Positions 1 through 7,817 of a stretch of DNA of 21,005 nucleotides are shown piece by piece. Within the stretch, counting starts at the first letter, position 1. The number at the start of each line of letters is the position of its first letter. The stretch lies in the IMG/VR virus record IMGVR_UViG_3300010368_000151, positions 1 to 21,005 of that record; one strand, given 5' to 3'. Below the pieces are notes generated by a model. That model made no database searches and was not told the DNA's origin. It saw only the letters and a list, made by a program, of their open reading frames with translations. The position numbers and the translations under genes were made by a program. The DNA comes from a virus.

Positions 1-1301
1 AATATGTCATTGCGAAGTTCAAAGGTGCTGTTGGCCGAAAACTCACCTCTCTTGAAGCGCACGATATTCTATGCAAGATTGGGGAAGTTGTTGTTGTGGG
101 CGGCGTCCGACGAAGTGCAATGATTAGTTTGTCTGACCTTGGCGATGACAACATGGCTAAGGCTAAGGCGGGTAATTGGTGGGATGGTAACGGACAACGT
201 GCTTTGGCTAACAATAGTGCTGTATATGACGTTAAGCCCTCCGTAGGCCAGTTTATGCGTGAATGGAGCTCTATTTATGAAAGTCATTCAGGTGAGCGTG
301 GTATTTTTAATCGTTATGCTTCTGAGCTACAAGTTGCTAAGAACGGACGGCGAACAACAGGAAAGGAATGGGGTACAAATCCATGTAGTGAAATCATCCT
401 CCGGCCTTTCCAGTTCTGTAACCTCTCTTCCGTTATTGTGCGACCAGAGGACACAGAAGAAACCTTGCTAGATAAGATTGAAATGGCAACCATCTTGGGA
501 ACCTTCCAATCTACAATGACCAACTTTCCATATCTCCGTAAGATTTGGCAGCAGAATACCGAAGAAGAGCGTTTGTTGGGTGTGTCGATGACAGGCCCTT
601 TGGACAACCGTTTATTGAATAACCCGGATGATGAGAATCTTCCAAAGCTCTTAGAGAAACTTAAACAACATGCTGTGGATACAAATAAGCTGTTTGCTGC
701 TGATATTGGCATCAATGCCTCTGTGGCTATTACCGCAATTAAGCCGGAAGGAACAGTCAGCCAACTCTCTAACACTGCTAGTGGCTTGCATCCTCAACAC
801 AGCCGCTATTTTAGTCGTCGTGTACGAAGTGATAACAAGGATCCCTTGACGGACTTCCTGAAGATTCAAGGGTTTCCTTCAGAGCCTTGTGTTATGAAGC
901 CTGACAGCACAACAATCTTTAGCTTTCCTATGAAGGTTAAAGAAGGGGCTCTGTTGCGTGAAGACTTGGACGCGGTTAAGCACTTGAAGCTTTGGTTGTT
1001 GTATCAACGACATTATTGTGAACATAAGCCCTCTGTTACGATTAGTGTGAAAGAGGACGAATGGCCGATCATTGGTGCTAAGGTATGGGAGCATTTTGAT
1101 GAAATCACAGGTGTTAGCTTTCTACCTATGGATGGAGGCACATATCGACAGGCTCCTTATGAGGCTATTACGGAAGAGGAATACGTAGTCCTTGAAGCAG
1201 CAATGCCAAAGGGGATTAACTGGGATCATTTGTATGAGAATACAGATAACGTTGAAGGTGCTCAAACTCTTGCTTGTACGGCAGGGCAATGTGAAATCTA
1301 A
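1..1301 (+). CDS. Adenosylcobalamin-dependent ribonucleoside-triphosphate reductase (class II RNR), C-terminal part
   Basis: Class II monomeric RNRs reduce ribonucleoside triphosphates to deoxy forms using a B12-derived radical, supplying dNTPs for phage DNA synthesis. The frame is open from the window edge (first whole codon at base 3), so the N-terminus lies outside. An internal ATG at 96 is not the start, because the upstream codons read a family-like stretch ending VVVVGGVRRSA. The active-site motif NPCSEI starts at base 378, and a second Cys (FCNL) follows 11 residues after the first. This is the spacing of the radical Cys408, Glu410 and Cys419 of the Lactobacillus leichmannii enzyme. 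Downstream come KPEGTVSQL and SGLHPQHSRYF, typical of the catalytic barrel. The C-terminus ends ACTAGQCEI, keeping the CxxxxC redox pair that re-reduces the active site. No frameshift or insertion is seen. Family is confident; the missing N-terminus leaves the allosteric region unseen. Confidence 0.93.
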   Translation, partial: YVIAKFKGAVGRKLTSLEAHDILCKIGEVVVVGGVRRSAMISLSDLGDDNMAKAKAGNWWDGNGQRALANNSAVYDVKPSVGQFMREWSSIYESHSGERGIFNRYASELQVAKNGRRTTGKEWGTNPCSEIILRPFQFCNLSSVIVRPEDTEETLLDKIEMATILGTFQSTMTNFPYLRKIWQQNTEEERLLGVSMTGPLDNRLLNNPDDENLPKLLEKLKQHAVDTNKLFAADIGINASVAITAIKPEGTVSQLSNTASGLHPQHSRYFSRRVRSDNKDPLTDFLKIQGFPSEPCVMKPDSTTIFSFPMKVKEGALLREDLDAVKHLKLWLLYQRHYCEHKPSVTISVKEDEWPIIGAKVWEHFDEITGVSFLPMDGGTYRQAPYEAITEEEYVVLEAAMPKGINWDHLYENTDNVEGAQTLACTAGQCEI

Positions 1302-1310
1302 GGAGAAATT

Positions 1311-1469
1311 ATGTTTATTGATTTTGAATGGATAGCGGGCTTAGTGTTTGGTCTAGACACTGATTCAATCAGCCTAATGGACGAAGGAGACGTGATGACC
1401 TTTGATGCCCCTCAAAGCACCTCCATCAACCTCTACCTAGGGGTTGTGGTTATCCACTTCATCTTCTAG
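1311..1469 (+). CDS. Small 52-aa protein of unknown function
   Basis: An ATG nine bases after the RNR stop is preceded by AAGGAGAAATT, a strong Shine-Dalgarno at good spacing, so the ORF is very probably translated with the reductase. It encodes 52 residues. The first half is acidic with aromatic residues (MFIDFEWIAGLVFGLDTD), the middle is acidic, and the last dozen residues are hydrophobic (LGVVVIHFIF). The protein could be soluble with a beta-rich core or weakly membrane-associated. I do not recognise a characterised family. Its stop lies 8 bases before the convergent terminator hairpin, so it is the last gene of the plus-strand unit. Confidence 0.72.
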   Translation: MFIDFEWIAGLVFGLDTDSISLMDEGDVMTFDAPQSTSINLYLGVVVIHFIF

Positions 1470-1476
1470 ACGTGAA

Positions 1477-1511
1477 AAAGCCCCCAAAGCCTATGAAGCT
1501 TTGGGGGCTTT
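1477..1511. terminator. Bidirectional rho-independent terminator between convergent units
   Basis: A perfect 14-bp stem (left arm 1477-1490, right arm 1498-1511) encloses a 7-base loop, with five consecutive G-C pairs in its core. On the minus strand the stem is followed by CTTTTTCACG, a clear T-tract. On the plus strand it is followed by a T-rich stretch (CTTATTTCTTCTT). It sits exactly between the end of the plus-strand RNR block and the end of the minus-strand virion/lysis cluster, so it probably ends both transcripts. Confidence 0.9.
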
Positions 1512-1512
1512 C

Positions 1513-1599
1513 TTATTTCTTCTTAGCTGCTTTGTGCTTTGCAGTTCGACTACCTCGCATAGGCATTGGAGCAGGTTTCTTTGCAGGCTGTTTGTTCAT
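1513..1599 (-). CDS. 28-aa strongly basic peptide, translationally coupled to the holin
   Basis: This short ORF runs from an ATG at 1599 to a TAA at 1513, immediately before the terminator stem. It encodes 28 residues: Lys/Arg-rich at both ends, Pro/Met in the middle (PAPMPMRGS), ending KHKAAKKK, with no acidic residue. The Shine-Dalgarno (TAGGAGAAGAA) overlaps the holin stop codon, suggesting coupled translation. It fills the space between holin and terminator. I do not recognise a family. Its charge would suit nucleic-acid or membrane-surface binding, but that is inference. It is short enough that a chance ORF cannot be excluded, although the ribosome-binding site argues against that. Confidence 0.55.
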   Translation of the reverse strand: MNKQPAKKPAPMPMRGSRTAKHKAAKKK

Positions 1600-1607
1600 T
1601 TCTTCTC

Positions 1608-1991
1608 CTAGTTACGAGCAACGCTCTTTGTTTTCTCAAAAGTTCTCAGTCCTCCCAAGCCCAGCATACCCAGCAAGAGCTGCCACAGGTTGTCATCCAA
1701 GCCGGGGAACACAAGCTCTGGAAGGAACGCTGTTAGGAAGGGACGCACAAGGTATTGGTAGGCCATTGCAAAGCCACACACCCAGCCTAAGAAGGGCCTC
1801 CAGCCTGCAACGAACAGGGAGGAGGAACCAGCTTCCACCTTATTGATTTCCGTCTGAGAGAGCATTGCAGCTAGCTCCCCACTTTGTTGAAGCTTCAGCA
1901 GCTCCAGTTTAGCCTCCCCAGCCTTCACAGGATCAGGGAAGATTTTATCAAAGATGGAAGTGGCTAGGCTTACAAGGGCTAGCGGGTTCAT
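1608..1991 (-). CDS. Holin (GTA_holin_3TM-like)
   Basis: A holin makes the timed membrane lesion that lets the endolysin reach the cell wall. The 127-aa product has an N-terminal helix, a charged linker, the stretch SLFVAGWRPFLGWVCG followed by a long hydrophobic segment (about residues 57-90), and a last hydrophobic segment near residues 103-115 (WQLLLGMLGLGG). The segment order and GWRPFxGW motif match the three-TM holin family described from gene transfer agents (Pfam GTA_holin_3TM, recalled rather than searched). The start is the ATG at 1991: it forms an ATGA overlap with the endolysin stop and has GGAG seven bases upstream. A GTG at 1997 would sit too close to that site. It lies directly after the endolysin, as expected for a lysis cassette. 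Confidence 0.85.
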   Translation of the reverse strand: MNPLALVSLATSIFDKIFPDPVKAGEAKLELLKLQQSGELAAMLSQTEINKVEAGSSSLFVAGWRPFLGWVCGFAMAYQYLVRPFLTAFLPELVFPGLDDNLWQLLLGMLGLGGLRTFEKTKSVARN

Positions 1992-2413
1992 TGCCACTCT
2001 CCGGTTTTCATCTGCTCAGAAAGCCTCTTAGCCCTTTCAGGCGTCTGCGAAGCCCAGAGGCTTTGAAGCATCTGAGCAGCTGCCTTCTCATACAAGCCAT
2101 TGGCTACTGAGGCCAGAGTGTTCTTGAAGGCTTTCAAGCCCTTCACACCCATCTGGAAGGACATGTTGACCAAAACCCCCTTCCTAGCCTCATCCATTCC
2201 TTTAAACCACGGGAAAGCTGCTTCTAAGGCATTGATGCGGGTGTCCACATCGTTATTTAGAAGGAACTCGCTTTCCTCGGGAGACAGACCACCCCCTTTC
2301 CGTTTGTCAATTAATCGACCAACCCCAATAGTCCAGAAGCCTAAGTGGTCTTGGTAAGCTGATAAGACTTCTCCTTCATCCCTTCGTAGCTGCTTTAGTA
2401 GTTGTTCTTTCAT
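1988..2413 (-). CDS. Endolysin, T4-type lysozyme (glycoside hydrolase family 24)
   Basis: This 141-aa muramidase would cleave the glycan strands of peptidoglycan at lysis. The catalytic pattern is visible: Glu13 in RRDEGE, Asp22 in YQDHLG and Thr28 in FWTIGVG. The 9- and 6-residue spacings are those of T4 lysozyme Glu11, Asp20 and Thr26. GVGRLID and the C-terminal FNxxW-like helical region also fit, and the length is usual for a single catalytic domain. There is no evident signal peptide, so it depends on the adjacent holin for export. The ATG at 2413 overlaps the stop of the preceding gene (ATGA) and has AAGGA eight bases upstream. Confidence 0.93.
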   Translation of the reverse strand: MKEQLLKQLRRDEGEVLSAYQDHLGFWTIGVGRLIDKRKGGGLSPEESEFLLNNDVDTRINALEAAFPWFKGMDEARKGVLVNMSFQMGVKGLKAFKNTLASVANGLYEKAAAQMLQSLWASQTPERAKRLSEQMKTGEWQ

Positions 2414-4893
2414 TGTCCATATCCTTGTAATAGAGCAGGGTCTGAAGGAACATATTCCTGTCGATCACGCTCCTGAGCACCTACAATGCCACCAGCTGTT
2501 GCACCCAACAACCAACTACTGGCGCTGTTCTTGGCAAGAGAAGAAAGCAGCGAAGTCGCTCTTTCAGTGAATCCCTTGGTATCAAGCTCAGTTACCAGCT
2601 TAGCAGCATCTTCCAAGGCTTTGGGGTCAAGAAGAAACTTCTGTACCTCCGCAGCCTCATTCTTATTGGCATTGTTAGACCAAAACCTCGTCAAGTGGTT
2701 AATCAAGACACGGGGGGCTGTCAAGATTTGATTCCTAAACTCACCAAGAGTTGTATCAGGACGTGTACCAAAATCCCTCTCAAACTGAGATTTAGAAATT
2801 GTATTGATGTTGATATTCATCTTAAATGGATTATCTTTAAGACGCTGAGAGGCTTCTACAATGTATGTTAGCTGCTTAGTGCCCGCTTCTCCAAACACCT
2901 TAGACAAGGCTGCTCTGTTTTCGTTGAGAGAAGCAAGGCGATCACCCGGAGCACTCAGCAGGTCATCCAGCACAGCACTCTTAATACCCTCACGAGCAAC
3001 CCTATCTTTACCAGCAACATCCAGTAAAGCATCTAGTTGTTGCGGGTTATTCAGGGCTTGCTTCACAACACCTGTAATGCCTCCGGAGGTTCCATATGCC
3101 TGTGTCCACAAATTATCAATCTTTTCAATCTTAGCGGCTTTCTCTGCTTCCAAGATTGCTGTGCGATTGTTACGTAGCACATCAACACGTCCCCCAAGAC
3201 CCTCAAGCTCCCCACGAAGGCCCGGGACAAGATCAATCTTCTCCTTATTAGAAGCGATGTAACGACGAAGCTGTGCAGGATTCAGTTCTCCTGTTGCTGT
3301 ATTGACAATGCTTTTATTAGTACCAATATCAAACAAGAAGGCGTCTTTTACAATCTGCAAGCCTTCAAGGCTGTCACCAATGATGTCCATTGTTTCCTTC
3401 AAAGAAGAAGCATTCTTAGTCATTGCAGGAACAGCGAGTTCTACATATCGCGCCCTGTCAATGTCTATAACTCCTTGTTTACTGAAGGGCAGACCAACAC
3501 GTGTAGCATATTCCTTGTCAATAGCACGATAAGGTGCTGAGAAGGCTGGGTCTACATTGTCAATTGCTCCATCAACCTGAGCCTTCAGTTCCCGAATAAT
3601 ACGGTATTGGTCAGTACCTTTGGTAGTGCTACGCAAGGCTGCATTGGTTTCCCGCTTTAGGCTATCCAAGTCTCTGAGACTATAACTATCCTTGGGTTCT
3701 GCAAATACTCCCTTAATCTTTCTAAACAAGATTGGAAATGTTTTAAAAGCATCTTTATACTCAGCGTCGGTTGCATATTCTCGGAGGTCTTTAGCAACCT
3801 CTCCCGGAAGACGAATACCCGCTGCTTCTGAGCTATCAAATAGCTCTGTGTATTTAGGAGAGATTTCGTTAAATACTGCCTTCTTTTTAGCACTGATGAG
3901 GTTGTCAAGCCGACCACCAACATCTGTCCTGCCGGGGGCTTGTTGAAGGTTTGAAGACAGCTCCAAGATTCGGTTGTCAATATTCTCAATACCTTGTGCT
4001 CTACGTGCGGTGGTTGTAGCAGCTTCAGCAGCAATCTTAGCGTTAGCTGCTTGTGTCTCCAGAGCCTTTCGCTTGACATAGCTGTCAACTTCCTGAATGG
4101 ATGGAGCAACACCTTTACGTGAAGCCTCTAAAGCCTTCTCAGCAGCCATGTATTGCTGTTTAACCTGTGCTGTAAAGGGGCTGTTGTCTCCCTTAGCAAT
4201 CTGGCTTTGCATATAGCTAGAGATGGTTGTATCGCCATTAGCCTGTGCAAGCATTGGAAGAGAAATACCTGTGTTTGCTTCAATCTCCGCTGCCCGTGCA
4301 ATGGAACCTGCCAGTGAGGGGTTCGCAGAAAGAGCTGTAATAGCCTGCTCTGAAGCCTTACCAGCACCAGACAAACGAGACACCTGATTTGCCAAGTCCT
4401 TAACAGGGCTAAACAAGCCTTCAGCGCCTCCTTTGAAGCCGCCCACACGAGACAAGGCACCCGCAGCACCTCCAGCAACACCACCAGCAACAGCTCCTGC
4501 GCCCATTTCAGCAAGGGAGGAATAGTCTTTAGGTACTTGCCTTGCAGCAATCTCACCAGCGCCACCAGCGGCTGCCCCAATGGCTCCTTCTGCCAACAAA
4601 GCCCTTCCTGATTGTGGAATAACAGAACTAGCAAACTGAGCAGCATACGGAGCTGCTCTGGAGCCTCGGCTTAGAAGCTGAGCTCCTCGTGCAATACCGC
4701 CAATAACAGGAACAGCCATAGCCCCTTCCATCATGCTCTGAACAATAGAACGAGGCTCCGCACGCTCCCCCCCTTGAGGGGCTTGCATACCGCCTGTTGG
4801 AATCTGAGCAATGGCTTGCTCTCGTGTCATAGGGGCTGCCCCTTGCTCTTGCTCCAAACGAAGCCGAAACTCAAATTCTTCTTGCTCTGACAT
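2410..4893 (-). CDS. Large internal virion / DNA-ejection-type protein
   Basis: The product is an 827-aa protein rich in Ala, Glu, Leu and Lys. Near the N-terminus (about residues 60-160) are glycine-zipper stretches such as IGAAAGGAGEIA and AGAVAGGVAGGAAGAL. A long, mostly helical middle follows, then a second Gly/Ala hydrophobic stretch near the C-terminus (WLLGATAGGIVGA). Size, composition and position (last and largest of three consecutive proteins before the lysis genes) match the internal/ejection proteins of podoviruses, which enter the cell envelope to form a DNA conduit. No lytic transglycosylase or other catalytic motif is seen. I place the start at ATG 4893 (MSEQEEFEF), two bases after the upstream stop and behind AAGGAC; the longer frame would begin with TTG at 4920. 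The function rests on context and composition. Confidence 0.75.
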   Translation of the reverse strand: MSEQEEFEFRLRLEQEQGAAPMTREQAIAQIPTGGMQAPQGGERAEPRSIVQSMMEGAMAVPVIGGIARGAQLLSRGSRAAPYAAQFASSVIPQSGRALLAEGAIGAAAGGAGEIAARQVPKDYSSLAEMGAGAVAGGVAGGAAGALSRVGGFKGGAEGLFSPVKDLANQVSRLSGAGKASEQAITALSANPSLAGSIARAAEIEANTGISLPMLAQANGDTTISSYMQSQIAKGDNSPFTAQVKQQYMAAEKALEASRKGVAPSIQEVDSYVKRKALETQAANAKIAAEAATTTARRAQGIENIDNRILELSSNLQQAPGRTDVGGRLDNLISAKKKAVFNEISPKYTELFDSSEAAGIRLPGEVAKDLREYATDAEYKDAFKTFPILFRKIKGVFAEPKDSYSLRDLDSLKRETNAALRSTTKGTDQYRIIRELKAQVDGAIDNVDPAFSAPYRAIDKEYATRVGLPFSKQGVIDIDRARYVELAVPAMTKNASSLKETMDIIGDSLEGLQIVKDAFLFDIGTNKSIVNTATGELNPAQLRRYIASNKEKIDLVPGLRGELEGLGGRVDVLRNNRTAILEAEKAAKIEKIDNLWTQAYGTSGGITGVVKQALNNPQQLDALLDVAGKDRVAREGIKSAVLDDLLSAPGDRLASLNENRAALSKVFGEAGTKQLTYIVEASQRLKDNPFKMNININTISKSQFERDFGTRPDTTLGEFRNQILTAPRVLINHLTRFWSNNANKNEAAEVQKFLLDPKALEDAAKLVTELDTKGFTERATSLLSSLAKNSASSWLLGATAGGIVGAQERDRQEYVPSDPALLQGYGQ

Positions 4894-4895
4894 AA

Positions 4896-6029
4896 TTAGC
4901 GTCCTTGTTGTTGCTTCCAAGCTTGGTAACGTGCTTCTTTAGCTGCGTCACTGCCTTGAGGGGCTGATGTTGATTTAGGGAAGAACAGTTGTTGATCCCC
5001 TTTGAAGCCTTGGGCCGTAGCAGCTGCCTGTGTACGCTCTGCTTGTTTGTCAATACGCTCAGTTGCTTTCATTTCCAAAGCCTTGGAAACTGCGTACATC
5101 TGTTTCATAACATCGTCATTAGGCACACCGACAATCTTCTTATTAACCCAATCCAAAGCACCGGCAACTAGGCGGGGATCGATACCTGTCCGTTGAATGT
5201 CTTCATTAGACAATTTATTCTGCCCAATTGCTTTAGCCAGTGTTGTACGAGCTGCTTCAAAGGACTGAGAATTGTTAGATTTACGAGCATCGTTAAGCAG
5301 GCCTTGCACCGTTTGAGCAGAGTCTCTTGTCTCAATATAAGGAGCAACACTTTTATCAAAAGCACTAACAGCTTGAACAATGTCTGGGGCCTGCGTAACA
5401 GAAGTCGAAACCTTAACACCACGTTCAGGGGACTTACCAATGTTAGCAATTGGTTGGCCTGTCTGTGTGTCAATAAGAATCTGTCCTTCTCTGGTCTCAA
5501 CTACCTGTGTTTTCAGCAAGGGGTCAACAGAAACAAGGTCTTCAATGTTGCCAGATGTTTGGTATGCAGCCACTGAGGGGGTTGTGAACTTACCTGTGCG
5601 AAGCAATTGCTGAACCGGGTCAGCCGAAGCCCGCTCACGCTCTCGTTGCGTGGTTAAGGCCCGTTCAGAGCTCAGCTTAGCCCCTTGAAGCTGCATAGCC
5701 TGTGCCTGCTGAGAGGCTTGGAAGGACTCCTGCTGTAAGCCCCTATCACGCAGAGCCTTAGCAAAAGCCATCATTCCTTCAGGGGTGGATGTATCTGCCT
5801 GCTGAGACAGCTGTTGCATTAGCGAGGCTTTCTGCATCTGAGGGTCTTGACCACCAAGCATGCCCCCCACAGCGCCTCCTAGCTGGTTAGCTCCTTTGTA
5901 AATGCCGAAGGACGCCCGTTGGAAGGGATCCATCTGAGCATACTGAGCAGCCTCTTGATTAAGAGCCGCTGCCCGTTGCTGCTGAAGGGCTTCTGGGGTT
6001 GCTCCGAAGAGGCTTTGTTGTGTTGCCAT
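4896..6029 (-). CDS. Gln-rich internal virion protein
   Basis: This 377-aa protein starts MATQQSLFGATPEALQQQRAA. The first ~150 residues are dominated by Gln and Ala with predicted helical character and a short Gly-rich segment (GAVGGMLGGQDP). The C-terminal half is more mixed, and the protein ends in a Gln-rich tail. It is the middle member of the three-gene set between the collar fiber and the endolysin and is probably a structural or ejection component of the particle. No catalytic motif was found. The ATG at 6029 follows AAGGACTAATT. The downstream gene has a near-identical leader (AAGGACGCTAATT), so the two may be translated at similar levels. Confidence 0.72.
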   Translation of the reverse strand: MATQQSLFGATPEALQQQRAAALNQEAAQYAQMDPFQRASFGIYKGANQLGGAVGGMLGGQDPQMQKASLMQQLSQQADTSTPEGMMAFAKALRDRGLQQESFQASQQAQAMQLQGAKLSSERALTTQRERERASADPVQQLLRTGKFTTPSVAAYQTSGNIEDLVSVDPLLKTQVVETREGQILIDTQTGQPIANIGKSPERGVKVSTSVTQAPDIVQAVSAFDKSVAPYIETRDSAQTVQGLLNDARKSNNSQSFEAARTTLAKAIGQNKLSNEDIQRTGIDPRLVAGALDWVNKKIVGVPNDDVMKQMYAVSKALEMKATERIDKQAERTQAAATAQGFKGDQQLFFPKSTSAPQGSDAAKEARYQAWKQQQGR

Positions 6030-6038
6030 AATTAGTCC

Positions 6039-7034
6039 TTAATTAAACCAAGAATCTTGAGCAGCAAGCATGTTGGTCTGTTGGCTTCCTGTGTTAGTTC
6101 CGTATTGGTTAGCGGTGCTCTGGTTGCCAAAGTAGTTCTGCAAGCCGCTTGTGAACTGTTGGTTGCTGCTAAGGCCGGAGAGAGCACTACCCCAAGGAGA
6201 ATAAGCATTAGCCGCTGCTTGTGTATTGGCTGCATTAGTCCCACCTTGGAACAACGTGTTACCAACATTAGCACCAGCCTGTGAAGACCTACCCCCAATA
6301 TTCAAACCTAAGTCTAGCGCGTTCTGACCGGCACTCTCAAGATTCTGAGCCAAACCAAACTGTGTGATATAGGGGTTGTAGCCTTGGCTAGTAAGATCAA
6401 TTCCGCTACCAAGCAAGCCCTGACCAAACTGAGTCTGTAGACGGCCCTGCTCTTGTGCCTGCCCTTGCAAGCCCAGATTAGTCTGAGCCAAGCTGTTGTA
6501 ATAGGCTTGAAGCTCTGGGTTAGAGGCTCCCATGCCACCAGCGTCTGTAGCCCCTACAGCAAGCCCTGAGCGCCCTTGTTGCAGCTGTTGATTACGAATA
6601 CCCGCTAGCTGTTGCTCCTGTCCCGGAGCCAAGGCAGCCTGTTGGCTCTGAAGCCACTGCTGAGCTGCTGCTTCAGGGCTTTGAGCTAAGTAGCCCTGAC
6701 CGAGGTTGAACAAGCCTTGACCGGCCTGCCCCGCCTGAGCTGCCCAGTCCATTCCCGAGCCTCCTGCCTGTGCTAGGAAGGCGTCCCGCTGGGCTGCTAG
6801 CTCAGGAGACAGGGTGTAGCCTGCCTCGTTCACATTGCCTTGGGCGTCTGTGCCAAACTGGCTGGAGCCGAAGGCTGTAGTGACGCCTACAGGACGGAAG
6901 CGTTGTGCGTCTGCTGCAATACGGGCTGCTTCTGCTTGACCAGCTGCTTGTGAGCTAGCTGCATCGGCGGCTGAGTTTCCACCCATAATGCCACCCAAGA
7001 GGCCAAGGCCCCCACTGATTAGTGATCCCCACAT
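6039..7034 (-). CDS. Gln/Gly/Ala-rich internal virion protein with hydrophobic N-terminus
   Basis: The product is a 331-aa protein of very low complexity. It opens with a glycine-zipper hydrophobic segment (GSLISGGLGLLGGIMGG, residues 3-19), then an Ala-rich helix, then RFRPVGVTTAFGSSQFG. I recognise that last motif as common to phage proteins annotated as internal or DNA-injection proteins. The remainder is dominated by Gln, Gly, Asn, Ala and Ser, ending in Asn/Gln-rich sequence. It is first of the three consecutive candidate ejection proteins. The ATG at 7034 has a strong GAGGGGG Shine-Dalgarno. The stop lies ten bases before the next start. The exact role is inferred from composition and position. 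Confidence 0.74.
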   Translation of the reverse strand: MWGSLISGGLGLLGGIMGGNSAADAASSQAAGQAEAARIAADAQRFRPVGVTTAFGSSQFGTDAQGNVNEAGYTLSPELAAQRDAFLAQAGGSGMDWAAQAGQAGQGLFNLGQGYLAQSPEAAAQQWLQSQQAALAPGQEQQLAGIRNQQLQQGRSGLAVGATDAGGMGASNPELQAYYNSLAQTNLGLQGQAQEQGRLQTQFGQGLLGSGIDLTSQGYNPYITQFGLAQNLESAGQNALDLGLNIGGRSSQAGANVGNTLFQGGTNAANTQAAANAYSPWGSALSGLSSNQQFTSGLQNYFGNQSTANQYGTNTGSQQTNMLAAQDSWFN

Positions 7035-7035
7035 A

Positions 7036-7092
7036 TTAAACCCCCTCTTTACAATTAGTCTTGTTAGCTGTTTTAAACATTAGTTTGTTCAT
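7036..7092 (-). CDS. Possible 18-aa coupled mini-ORF (doubtful)
   Basis: The only gap between the collar fiber and the next gene is spanned exactly by an 18-codon ORF (MNKLMFKTANKTNCKEGV). Its ATG overlaps the upstream stop as TAATG, and its TAA lies one base before the next ATG. The internal ATG at 7080 is a second possible start. No good Shine-Dalgarno precedes either. The ORF may be chance, or may serve only to carry ribosomes through the gap to the downstream start. Confidence 0.2.
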   Translation of the reverse strand: MNKLMFKTANKTNCKEGV

Positions 7093-7817
7093 TAGGTCTT
7101 AATAATAAAGAAAATACCAAGATAGGGAGGCAGGTTGGCGTCTGTGCCGCTGGAGCCTGTGGAGTCATTGGTTACTGAGATGCCTGTGGTGTTTGTTTTA
7201 GTAACTACGCTAGTAGAATATCCTGCATTGGCGGAGCTAAAAGGACTTCCATCAATCCCCTGATTTGGTACAGTGGCTGCTTGTTGGTGGGTGTGTCCCG
7301 GATCAGTGACAGATGCTGTATGTGTGTGACTAACAACCACGGCATCTTTACTACCTCCAGTGATAGCCGCTGTGTAGGTTGTCCCCGCACCAATAGGCAT
7401 CCTATCGCGGTAGTCAGGAAGCGTGAAGGTTGTAGAGCCATCACCCGCACCAAACAACACCCCTACAATGGCAAACAAAGCCGCATATGTTGCTCTACTG
7501 GCCGTCTGCCCATTACAAAGCAAGAAACCTGTAGGGGCTGTTGCTGTAGGCCACATAAGCATTGATCCGGTAACTGGCCCAGCTGCTGTTGCAAAAGCAG
7601 TGGTTGCCAGCTGTGTACTACTTAGACCATAAGCGGCTGTGGGTGCTGTAGGGGTTCCTGTGAACACAGGACTCAGCAGGTCTGCCTTCGTAGCAACAGC
7701 AATTGCAATGTTATTAAACTCCGTGTCAATCTCTGTCCCCTTAACGATCTTTAAAGGATTACCTGTGGGAAGAGTGTCTTTAGAGGCAAACGCTGTAGCC
7801 TTTACATAATCTGTCAT
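7092..7817 (-). CDS. Tail fiber / spike with phage tail collar domain
   Basis: The 241-aa protein has an N-terminal ~60 residues (MTDYVKATAFASKDTLPTGN onward) of a type I associate with the virion-attachment part of phage fibers. A linker (SPVFTGTPTAPT) follows, then a collar domain from about residue 85 (GSMLMWPTATAPTGFLLCNGQ). GAGDGSTTFTLPDYRDRMPIGAG is the standard collar-domain core. After it come closely spaced HxH pairs (SHTHTA and GHTHQQ), resembling the metal-binding histidines of T4 short-tail-fiber-like trimers. The end LPPYLGIFFIIKT is the usual collar terminus. It probably forms a host-recognition trimer. The ATG at 7817 overlaps the upstream stop (ATGA). Confidence 0.85.
   Translation of the reverse strand: MTDYVKATAFASKDTLPTGNPLKIVKGTEIDTEFNNIAIAVATKADLLSPVFTGTPTAPTAAYGLSSTQLATTAFATAAGPVTGSMLMWPTATAPTGFLLCNGQTASRATYAALFAIVGVLFGAGDGSTTFTLPDYRDRMPIGAGTTYTAAITGGSKDAVVVSHTHTASVTDPGHTHQQAATVPNQGIDGSPFSSANAGYSTSVVTKTNTTGISVTNDSTGSSGTDANLPPYLGIFFIIKT

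Noticed and set aside
1472-1846. Open plus-strand frame of 124 codons
   Set aside because: It runs through the terminator and antisense to the holin, has no ribosome-binding site and low-complexity content; the holin on the other strand has clear family motifs.
4128-4646. Minus-strand Leu-rich frame overlapping the large virion protein
   Set aside because: Alternative frame of an Ala/Gly-rich gene giving Leu/Val/Gln runs; lies wholly inside the real gene with no independent start signal.
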